NCBI GenBank assembly: GCA_946894095.1
Contig: OX335643.1
Coordinates: forward strand, 5,691,036 to 5,755,035
Direction of reading: 5' to 3'
Length of the DNA: 64,000 nt
DNA from: Incurvaria masculella
Lineage: Eukaryota; Arthropoda; Insecta; Lepidoptera; Incurvariidae
The position numbers were made by a program, and so were the translations under genes. A model generated the notes under the pieces. The model did no database searches. It saw only the letters and a list, made by a program, of their open reading frames with translations, and was not told where the DNA came from. Shown in pieces: positions 1-10,200 of this stretch. Position 1 is the stretch's first letter, and each line of letters starts with the position of its first letter.

Positions 1-693
1 TACGACGTAATGAAACCGAACCATTTTTGAAGAAGCTGATAACTGGTGATGAAAAGTGGATCACGTACGACAAGAACGTGCGAAAAAGGTCGTGGTCAAA
101 GGCCGGTCAAGCTTCACAGACTGTGGCGAAACCCGGGTTAACTCGCAACAAGGTGATGCTGTGTGTGTGGTGGGATTGGAAGGGCATTATTCATTATGAG
201 CTGTTACCACCAGGCAGGACCATCGATTCTGAACTCTACTGCGAACAACTGATGAGATTAAAGCAAGAAGTTGAGAGAAAGCGGCCGGAATTAATCAACA
301 GAAGGGGTGTGGTTTTTCATCACGATAACGCTAGACCTCACACATCTTTAGCCACTCAGCAAAAACTAAGAGAGTTTGGCTGGGAGGTTTTAATGCATCC
401 GCCGTATAGTCCTGACCTTGCACCTTCAGATTTCCACCTGTTTAGGTCTCTTCAGAATTCTTTAGGCAGTGTCAGGTTAACATCACGAGAGGACTGCCAA
501 AACCACTTGTCGCGGTATATTGATCAGAAGTCCCAATATTTCTATAGCAATGGGATCATGTCCCTACCTACAAGATGGCAAAAAGTTATCGAACAAAATG
601 GTACCTACATACTTTAGTTAAATGTAAATAAACCATATTAAAAAATGTTTTGAATTTTCTTAAAAAATGCGAAGAAACTTTTTCCCCAACCTA
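1..693 (+). mobile_element. mariner DNA transposon, 3' part, cut by the window edge
   Basis: The right end of a Tc1/mariner element. It holds the C-terminal part of the transposase, then a short AT-rich 3' UTR, and ends in a terminal inverted repeat (about 665-693) that on the minus strand starts with taggttggggaaaaag, the form expected of mariner ends. It stops at a TA dinucleotide, the mariner target. The element sits inside the endonuclease region of a Jockey-like LINE on the opposite strand. The left half is outside the window. Confidence 0.9.
3..617 (+). CDS. mariner transposase, C-terminal part (5' end outside window)
   Basis: The frame is open from the first bases, so the protein is cut by the window edge, not started at an internal codon. 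About 204 residues remain. The DDE-type catalytic triad is visible: first Asp in TGDEKW (codon 48-50), second in HHDNARPH (324-326), third in SPDLAPSD (429-431), with 34 residues between the last two: the DD34D spacing of mariner. The stop is TAG at 615-617. No frameshift or stop interrupts the visible part, so the copy may be fairly young, but intactness of the DNA-binding half cannot be judged. Role: cut-and-paste transposition in the nucleus. Confidence 0.9.
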   Translation, partial: RRNETEPFLKKLITGDEKWITYDKNVRKRSWSKAGQASQTVAKPGLTRNKVMLCVWWDWKGIIHYELLPPGRTIDSELYCEQLMRLKQEVERKRPELINRRGVVFHHDNARPHTSLATQQKLREFGWEVLMHPPYSPDLAPSDFHLFRSLQNSLGSVRLTSREDCQNHLSRYIDQKSQYFYSNGIMSLPTRWQKVIEQNGTYIL

Positions 694-904
694 TATTAAT
701 AAAAAGGGCGCAACCGCCCCAGCCATCATCTCTGTCATCCCGGATACAGTTGTATCCTGTCATTCTGAAAATAGATGCTGGCTTAAGCCATGTCTCCGTG
801 ATTGCAGCGATGATGGGTTTATGTTTATTAAACAGGGATATTAGTTCTGGTTTCTTATCTCGGATGCTTCGTGAGTTCCACTGGATCATTGTTGAGGTGT
901 CCAT
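694..904 (-). pseudogene. LINE ORF2, endonuclease N-terminus, interrupted by mariner
   Basis: The minus-strand ATG at 904 opens a reading frame starting MDTSTMIQWNSRSI and containing the endonuclease signatures WNSRSI and ITETWL (the catalytic Glu of EEP-type endonucleases). About 70 residues are real LINE sequence; codons below 694 come from the mariner end. The start overlaps the end of ORF1 by about 50 nt. Truncated, non-functional as seen here. Confidence 0.8.
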
Positions 905-2237
905 TATTTAAAAGTTGTGTTAGTTTTTTGAGGTGAGAGGCAACGTTGGTCGGTAATGAAGGTTGTGAAGAGATTAAGGAAATCAGGGTCAAAAGTAATG
1001 TCTCGAGGGCTGGACTTTCAAAGAAAGTGTTATGGTTGTCATTTTGGGTTTGCAATGCACACCCATTTTGGGGAGTGGGAAAATTAAATTGTTTTATTAT
1101 GCTGTTATGGGCATATTTATCGTAGCTCGGTGATAGAGGTGCATGTGATTTGGGTTTGAGGAACACGGTTTTGCGGGAGGATGTTACAACAGGGTTCTTA
1201 CCTAAAGAATTGCTAAGGGCTTCAGAATACGACCTTCGTGGTGGACCGGTTTTTTTGGAGGCCTCTGCATATGAAATTGATTCATCTGTCATTAACGTCT
1301 TGATAGCAAGCTGTCTGGCGTGCTCTGTGCACGTCTTGCTGATCGCAGTGTGGTTTCCAGAGCATGACAAACAGGTCACTTCTACCTCTTTGCAGGTCTC
1401 CCCAGTATGTGATTCCCCACACTTATAGCACCGAGGTTTGGATCTACATTGATCTTTCGTATGACCAAATCGGCAGCAGTGGTGACATTGGATAAATATA
1501 TTTTTCAATAGGTATAGAGTTGTGACAACAAAATACTCTGTCAGGTAGAACCTGGCCATCAAACGTGAGAACCACAGTTTGGGAAGGTTTCCAGGTGGTG
1601 ACACCTTCAATAACCGATCTGAAATTAAGACGCCTGGTTTTAATAACCTTTCCGCAACCGTTTGGTACGTCGACGTACTGAACAATCTCCTCTGGTGTCC
1701 AATCAGCAGGTATTTGCCGGACCAGCCCCATTCTGGTTACGTTGTACGATCCAATTGTGTGTAGAGCTGCCTACCAATTTGGGAAAAGGGGCGTGAGCTT
1801 TGGTTGGTCAAAGGGGTGAGTTGGGTAAGAGGGGTGGTCTGGGTTGGTAAGATGTCCTGTGAATGAGTAATGTTGACTGTACTTTTTTTTAATGCAATTA
1901 TCTTTTTAGGATTTTGGTCCACTTTAGAAGTGGTTAGTTGAGTTTTACGCCTAGGAGGTATAAAGCCCTGGTCGGTATCATCATCGAAATGAGAACTAGT
2001 GTTTTGATTTTTTCGTTTTCTCAATCGGTCGCCGGTACCGCCATTGCTACAGTCCATGACATCCGCGTCATCGACCGTGACAAAGGCCGCCGGCGACGCA
2101 GGATTCGATAAACATTCTGTTTCACTGCGGATCTCTACTTCTCGGGCCGCTGCCGAAGCCGCGAGCTCTAGCTGGGAGACGGACGGAGCACCCCCTCCGG
2201 GGTCATCCGGTCCTCTGTCCCTCTCCAAGCTATCCAT
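855..2237 (-). pseudogene. LINE ORF1 (gag-like, three CCHC knuckles), frameshifted
   Basis: Three minus-strand pieces in different frames make one broken ORF1: an N-terminal part (2237-1737, starts MDSLERDRGPDD, low complexity), a middle part (1731-1444, with QIPADWTPEEIVQYVDVP) and a C-terminal part (to 855). A frameshift near 1495 joins the middle part to the zinc knuckles: C-x2-C-x4-H-x4-C (CHHCCRFGHTKDQC), C-x2-C-x3-H-x4-C (CYKCGESHTGETC) and C-x2-C-x3-H-x6-C (CLSCSGNHTAISKTC). The family role is binding element RNA. Two frame breaks mean no intact protein. Confidence 0.8.
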
Positions 2238-2330
2238 ATCCGTGCATAAAAAGGGACGGGTCGGTTTAGTTGCATAGATCGCGGCGGCAGAGTCCTCTAT
2301 TTAAACATTTGTTCAACTTCATTCTGCTTT

Positions 2331-4002
2331 ATGAACGTCGCCCTCCAGTCATGACGGACTTCATTCACTTTGGTTGATGTGCTATTTCTGTCACATGTGA
2401 CTGGAAAATGGCTAGGCTCTGCAATAAAAGACTGGAACAAGCCAAACAAGGGGGCGGAAGCGACAAAACGAATTTACTTCTTGACAAATCTGATTTGTTA
2501 CGAATGAAAAAATAACAGGATTATTTATAATAGTTCTTGTCAAGATAGTTGTATTTTTAATACATGAGATTATATGGTAATTTATTATTCAAGCTAGCTG
2601 TTAGACAATTGAGTAAAAAACAACAGTTTTCTAGTTTTCAAATACATTCAGAAAAACACATCATCATCAAATGGATTTTGATGAGATGTATTAATCCGCC
2701 ATTGGTCATTGCGGAAAGAACAAAAAGGCCGACACAGGATCTGTCAAAATCTCAAGGCTACGGCTGCGGTGAGGTGTGATGAGTGATCTCTGTTCCGACT
2801 GTGTTGTTGCGTTCGGCTGCTGTCGCCCTGTCCATCGCGGTATAGCGTGCTCGTCCTAGCCTAGCCTGTGCCGAGTCGCGCTCATTGGATGCTGGGGCAC
2901 ACAGTTCGGGTATATTTTTTAGAATATTTACTTCTGGGATTGCCTGGAGTCGTATGGGTCACATCTCAGCTCGCTGCCGGCGGGAGCGTGCCCTACTACA
3001 GACAGCGCCTTATTTCCGCACTTACCGCAGACCCGACAAAAGCCATCACGAACCTTGAGGATAACCTCTGCGAATATCTATCATGCTGAGATCTAACAAC
3101 ATTCCTTTCTGGTTAACAAGCAAATTAAATATTTTATGTTTATTAAGTTCTGTCATTACAAATAGTAATGGAAATCATTAAAAAACATGAAAAAATAATT
3201 CCATATCTTCCGCACTATACTTGTTAAAGGCATGCATTGAGGTTACTTACGTATAATGTCCAGTTTGTTCCATGTTGAAATTTCCTAATAAAATGTATCC
3301 TCTCTTCCTGTAGCCAATGAAAGTGCCTTTGGGAGGTAACTGGATTACTTTGGGATGTAACTGGATTATGTTTTTACATAATATTGCACCAAAAAGTAGC
3401 TGCATAGTTTTTTGCGCATATCGTTATTATATTAGCCATATAGATATATAATCTAAAACAGCAAGACCCTGCACCAAAAATCATTTTAGTCTGGTCTAAC
3501 ATCTGATTGGACGACAACATCAGCATGTTAATGCGACAAAATGCTGAAATCATGCTCTCAAAGTGTAAATAAAGGACTGAACTTTAAACGGTTGCTTAAA
3601 GTTCGAACGCACACAGATCGCACAAAGCACGCACGGTAGACTGCATGTGCGCCGGGTAAGCTTTTAATGGCTGTCATCGAACTGTCATAAAGCGTGTTTA
3701 TCTGCGGTTATCTGATCGAGTGCGCTTGTATTCTAAAATAACAATGGCTTTTCGCCTTTTATTAGTCAAGTTAGACAATTTAGACCTGGAATACTCAATC
3801 TCGAGACTTACAAGGAATTTTCCATGTAGTCATGTTATACTCTTGACACATATGGCTGTTCAAATTCATTCCATTTTGGATATCATAGTGCTAGTTAAAT
3901 TCGTGGCTGTGAGCAGCGATAACAATTACTACTACAAACTAGTGTACGCAATTTGGAACCTGGGGCCTGTTTCAGTGACAGCGCGGGCCGTGAGACCGCA
4001 CG
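2331..4002. other. Upstream region of the THAP gene, no gene seen
   Basis: No convincing coding sequence. A moderately GC-rich block (about 2740-3070) has a short open frame without recognisable features. The rest is AT-rich. The promoter and any 5' UTR exon of the THAP gene should lie here or just before 4003, but I cannot place a start site. Confidence 0.5.
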
Positions 4003-4201
4003 ATGGGCTACTACTGCACGGTGCCGCAGTGCACGTCGCTCGCGGGCAAGACTAAGAACGTCAAGTTCCACCGGTTCCCGCGCGACGACACCCTCGCGCA
4101 CCGCTGGAACGAGATCCTCCACCGGAACAAGCCCTTCACCAAGTACTCGAAGGTGTGCAGCCTGCACTTCACGCAGGCCGACTACAACATCACCACCATG
4201 G
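4003..4201 (+). CDS. THAP gene exon 1 (zinc-finger core)
   Basis: Begins MGYYCTVPQC and ends in ..YNITTM plus one base. Encodes all four zinc ligands, C5-x4-C10-x41-C52-x2-H55. Donor GTAAGA at 4202. Ends with one base of the next codon. Confidence 0.85.
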
Positions 4202-7200
4202 GTAAGAAAACAGGTATAGGCGAAACTTTCTTTACATTTTTTTCTGAATGTTAAAGGCATGGATGGCTTATATTTCTAGATGGGTGACTGTTTTCAACCG
4301 TTGGGGCTGGCCGTATGCTTCGGATTCCGCCTAAAACTGTAGGTCTCCTTACTTACTAGGTGGTAGGGTTAATCCATGCGCCTGGCCATCATCGCATTGA
4401 ATGAACGATGGTCGAAACGGCAATGAAAATTGTCCGTGTTCTTCATCCAGTGCAATGCATCCGAGCAATATAAGGAAGGTCATGAAATATTAGAGATTAG
4501 CCTAACACACCATAATTTTGTCAGCATCAGTTTTTTTTTTTTTTATGTGCAATGTAGCCGTGCAATATAAGGAAGGTCCTGGCATGGCACCTAGTTCCCA
4601 TGTGGTGTGTTGGGCTAATACCATGACAGAAGGTGTGGTATTAGCCATCCATGTCCAGTCACATGAAAAAAATATTGTAATTAGTTGTAGCAGCCTCTGA
4701 AAAAGTTCAAATGCGTATATCAATACCACCAGCAGGGCCAGAACGGGCAGTTCATTATTCAAATTCAAAAAGTACTTTTGTGTGATTATCTTCGTTTCCA
4801 TGTGTCAGGAAGAAATGTGGACGTATTTTTTCCTCAAACGCTCAACGGGAAAAATAATATTGTGGTTTTATCAAATTCAGGCTTATTAAAACAGTGAGTT
4901 CAAAGCAGTTGTTTGTATTATGGTATTAAAACTGTGGTAAAAGACATGTCTTTTAATTTGGGGAGAATGCTCATTATCCTTTATGTTATGCTGTTGGTTT
5001 ATTTTGTTCGCAATTTAGTTTAGATTGTTTCCCCCCCCCCCCCCCTCTCCACCTCAAACCTGATGCTAAAAATGGTGTAACTTTTTACCAAACAATATGT
5101 GGGCTGTATAGAACAATTTGAAGCTGGAATGATACTTTTACTTAGGTTGAGGTTAAGCCGTTTTTAGGGTTCCATACCCAAAGGGTGAAAACGGAACCCT
5201 ATTACTAAGCCTCCGCTGTCCGTCCATCCGTCCGTCTGACCGTCTGTCACAGGCCTGTATCTCATGAACCGTAATAGATAGGCAGCTGAAATTTTCACAG
5301 AGTGTGTATTTATTTTGCCGCTATAACAACAAATATGTAGGTAAAATTAAAAATTATAAAATGTGATTTTTTGGTATTAAATCTTGTACGATGGTACGGA
5401 ACCCTTCGTATGCGAGTTCAACTCGCACTTGGCTGGTTTTTGGGCTAATTGCACCATACTATAGATGGAGTCGCCTCACCTTAGCTCGACATTAGTTGCT
5501 TTCTTCACTGACAGATGGCGTAGCAGTAAGAAACGACGCAATTCAACAGTTTATCTTGCAGGGCAATGGAAGACGCTCAGCAAGGACGCGATCCCGACGC
5601 AGAACCTGCCGCGCCTGAACGCCGACGGCACCGTCATGGTGATCCGCAAGTCGCGCACCATCAAGTACAAGCCGGAGGGGGGCGAGCAGCAGGCCAAGAA
5701 GGACGGCCACGACGAAAGCGCTGGGTGAGCAATTTGGAATGAGAATATTAATCTTAGTGGACTCTGCGTCCACGAAGTTTCTTTTGACTTCATCGAATAT
5801 GATATGTGTGTAATATCAATCTAACAGCAAGGACACATTTACTTTTTTCTGTAAAGCGCGGCATAACATAGGACCTCTTAAGGTTCCCGACGATGTTTAT
5901 GAGCTTTTGAAATTTTGAGGGAGCTGCGAAAAACCATGCCGGCCGGCCAAGTGCATATTCACACCATGTTTGAAGGACCCCAAGTTTTACTTTGGGAGAA
6001 ATACCTCGGAAGCGCATTCCATAGTTTACCGATCCTATAGATAAAGGATCTAGAGAATCGGTTGTCGAACAAGTGCATGTCTTGCCTGTTCCGCGTTGAG
6101 CAATTAAAATAGAATGAGCAGCGTAATACAGCTCCGACGAGCATTCTTCATGGTAATGGTCTACTTTATGAGTATACGGCAAGGCTGGACATAAACCAGC
6201 AAGTACCCATAATTTGAAATTCTCCTAAATTTCCTTCTCCGGTAATCAATGCCTCCTATCAACACAGTTATTAAGATTATTTATTTATTTATTTATTTTA
6301 GATAGGCAGCCTAAGCTGATATGTCTAAATCTTATTTTTCATTAGATTAAGTTGATTGCCATGTGGAAAGTTATTTAATTAGTATTTGGTAACACATTTA
6401 GTTATTTGTTTTTTTTTAGTCAAATGCCATTGTAATATGAATTAACTGGTTCTTTGTTTTATTTTCTTTTAAAATGAGTGTCCAAACGATTTTTGAATTG
6501 ATTCGTTGAGTTAGCATTAATAACGTCTCGGGGAGCTTGTTCCATAACTCCACAACTCTATTTGTAAAGAAATGTTTGCGGATGTTGGTGTTATGTTCCG
6601 TGCAGTTGAGTTTTAAGCTGTGTCCTCTTAAGTGAGTGTTTTTATTTAAGGTGAGCATATTTCCAAGATTTGCGCAATTATACTTCCCGTTCATTATCTT
6701 GTATGTTTCTATGAGGTCACCTCTCTGACGGCGGCTTTCTAGAGAGGGAAGATTTAGAATTTTAAGTCTTTCATCATATGTTAGGTTGGAGAGTGTTTGA
6801 GGAATTTTGGTGAATCTTCGTTGGACTTTTTCCAAAGCCTCTAAATCCTTAATAAAATAAGGCTGCCAGATCGGAAAACCATATTCTAATAGTGGTCTTA
6901 TAGTGGTTTTTAATATTTTTAACATAATATCAGGTGTAAGGACATGAAATACACTTATTTAATGCTATACCTAAATTGTGCATATGAACTGCAAATATTG
7001 AACATTCTCAAACTTATTGCCATCATCACCAAAATTGTATTTGGCATTATTCCCGCCTTGCACTTTGTATTTTTTTTTATTAATGTGTCCTTGCTTCACG
7101 GTCAATTCTACATGCATATTACATTCCTCGAAATAATCTTTGCACTCGCTTAGTACGAAAAAGTACATTTTACTTATTTCCATCCGTGTACGAATATCTG

Positions 7201-10200
7201 AAATGTTCCGTCTTATCGGCACGCTCGCTCCGACGGACAGCAGCGACAAGCGCGAGTGGGCGAACCAGAGCGCGTCCAGCTACGGGGGCTCCCCCGGCCG
7301 CTCCGCGAACACCACCCTCGACCGCTCCACCAACGCGACCCTCGACACCAGCGATAGCAGCGTGAGTATTTGTATTTCATTTTGTTAAATTGGTAGACAA
7401 GCTACACTCAGACAGGTATTTTTTTCTTATTTTAAGCTTATATAATGAGCATTTACATTAGGGCATAAACAGAACAACAGCAAACATACATTCAGCTTAC
7501 AATTTCTGGTATTGTCAGCCTCAGTGGCCCAGTGGCGCGACACTTCGGCGATCGCTCTCCGAAGTTAAGCAACGCTGGGTCCGGTCTGGTCTTGGATGGG
7601 TGACCATTAGACCGTTGAGAGAGGCTGGCCATGGTTCGGATTCCACGTTAAACTGTAGGTCCCCTTCCTTACTTACTAGGTGGTAGGGTTAATCCCGCCC
7701 GGGTTGGTACCATCGCATTGAATGAACGATGGTCGAAGCGGCAATGAAAATTGTCCGTGTTTTCCATCCAGTTCAATGTAGCCGAGCAATATAAGGAAGG
7801 TCCTGGCATGGCACCTAGTTCCCATGTGGTGTGTTGGGCTAATACCATGACAGAAGGTGTGGTATTAGCCATCATGTCCAATCACATAAAAAAAAATATA
7901 TATACCATCGTCAGTACCCAGTACCAACATTAGCGTCTTACTCCAAGTATAGTATTTTATTTTTGAGCGAAACTCTGATGTGTCCCTATCACAAAACTTG
8001 TTATAGAAATAGAAATAGTTTATTGAGAAGAAATATTTAAATTATTTACATTCTCTGCCCTACACTAGCCCGTATTCTGTTTTATAGAAAATAGACTCTT
8101 AACATTGATTTGGTGTGTCGGTTAAAAAAATAATATTGTTACGTAGTCTGAATAGTTTGAAATTGTAATGTGGGTGAGTTGAGGTGAAATGTTTTAGTTC
8201 CGATTAGAACAATTACTTATTTATAGCAGTCAAATATTCAGTTTCGTCGTAGTTCATATTATTTAAGTATTTGTGTATGTATTAACTTTATGATGTTTGA
8301 TGTGTGAATGTTCAATGTGTATTGTTTAATGTTTTTTGTGTATTTTTACTGATTTTGTTATATATATATGTGGTCCTAAAAATAGTTTGAATCAATGGAT
8401 TGTAAATGGTTCCAAGACTAGAACTAGACTAAGACTAGTTAGTTTCTCAATAAAAAACCCTTCAGAACTTAAATCGATGCCTTCCCACGGAGTTAAATAA
8501 TTTTAATTTTAAAATGACATACAATGGTGCATAATGAGATTAACATTTTTAACCATCTGTCGGCAACGCTAAGCCACACCTTAAAACTTGGGCTGTTCGT
8601 TTCCATGTGCCCAACTTCTCTCCACCTCCCTCCATGATTATCACTAATACGTGGCCAGGCTGCCGCTATACAGATTAGTTAAGGTCGCTTCCTTCCTAGA
8701 TGCAGTGCCTATGCTTCAAATACCAACATCCATTAAAACTCAATCAACTGTCCTTGTAAACCTTTTCAGATCCAATATCGCCTTAGCGCTCTGAATGCAA
8801 TCGCCAACAACATCTCCCCGCAGCTCAGGAGTGTTCTGCAGCAGGGCCCCAAACCGGTGAAACACGACGCGATCATGCAGACGGAGCCCCTCGACCCGCT
8901 GCTGAGGTCGCGAGACGTCACACCGGAACCCCGCGAGAAAGAAAACAAACAAGGCGAGCCCCAGAAGAGCGATTACAGATACGTCGAGGTCTTCTCTCAT
9001 TCCAAACCGAATCCCAAAAACTATTCCAAAGAATCCGATAGTTTCGATAAGGAGATAGACTATTCCAAAAGCGACGATCTCAGCAAAGCCGCCGAGTCGT
9101 ACGCTTTGGAACGGAACAACAAACGCAGCGGTTCCTACGAAGTGAAGTCGCCCGAGTGTTACAAACAGCCAGATACTTACAGTAAACTAACCGAACCGTA
9201 TAAGTGTTCAGAATCGTACAAAAAACTACCCGAGACATACAATAAATCCCCCGAGGCATACAACAAACTACCCGAGACATACAATAAGTTACCCGAAGCT
9301 TTCAATACACTGCCTGAGCCTTACAATAAATCACCCGACTCCTACAATAAATTGCCCGAATCTCCAGAGTCATATGATAAGCTGCCAGAAACTTACAATA
9401 AGTCTCCAGAGTCATATGATAAACTGCCCGAAACGTACGACAAGTCCCCAGAGTCATACGAAAAATTGCCTGAATCGTACAACAAATCGCAGGAAGCTTT
9501 CAACAAGATGCTAGCCTATAAAACGCAAGAAGCCTTCAATAAACAGCAGGGGCAGCTCGAATCCTACCAGGGCCGCAACGGTTATGCGGAGTCCTACCCG
9601 AAGGTGCAGGAGCAGTACGCTGGGAGCTTCGCGCACGGCTCGGCGGAGGTCCTCCGCAGTCAGCAACACAGCCTTCAGATGCTGCAGCAGCGGATGTCGG
9701 AGCAGATGGTTGAAGATTCGAGATTCTACGGCAACCGCATAAAGGAAGAGCTGGATTTGAACAGCGAAGACGTTTTGCCGTATGAAGCCCAGAAGGAAGA
9801 CTACGTAATGGTGAGATTTTGTGTCTTTTTCTAACCCAATTTGATGATAAAATACAGTTGCTATTCATCTCAGTACACCGGAATATATTTTTGGTCCAAA
9901 ATTCGATTTGCATTCCCAATTAGGCTCAGAATTTGGATAGCCTGGCTATCATATCTCCTGTGTGGTACTGGAGCTTGGCACTCTCACATTCCGGTGCACA
10001 TAATGCACCTGTCTATTAGATGTCTACCTCTGGGCAAACACCAGATTTTCAGAATTTTCGAACCAGACCAGTTCGAAGACCGGCCGGATTAACATACAGC
10101 GGATTGGACGCCAAGGCCATAGATGAATGAAGACCTAGATGTTTCACTAATAGGTCAATGCCGAAGGGGCGAACAATAGATGGCGTAACTGCATGGATAC

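Larger units (their letters stand above)
694..2330 (-). mobile_element. Jockey-like non-LTR retrotransposon, 5' part, decayed
   Basis: On the minus strand an ORF1 with three CCHC zinc knuckles is followed, with a short overlap, by the start of an apurinic-like endonuclease ORF2: the layout of Jockey-clade LINEs. The element is broken by the mariner at 693/694; the rest of ORF2 would lie beyond the mariner, outside the window. The 5' limit near 2330 is approximate. Frameshifts in ORF1 show it is dead. Confidence 0.8.

Noticed and set aside
2868..3089. 73-codon frame upstream of the THAP gene
   Set aside because: No recognisable motif and no splice context that ties it to the THAP frame.
7530..7605. 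Functional 5S rRNA gene
   Set aside because: Only the inner part of 5S is present and it continues into the SINE body.
8857..9834. Separate gene starting at the internal ATG at 8857
   Set aside because: It is exon 4 of the THAP gene; the frame is open upstream to a good acceptor at 8769 and a donor at 9811 precedes the stop.
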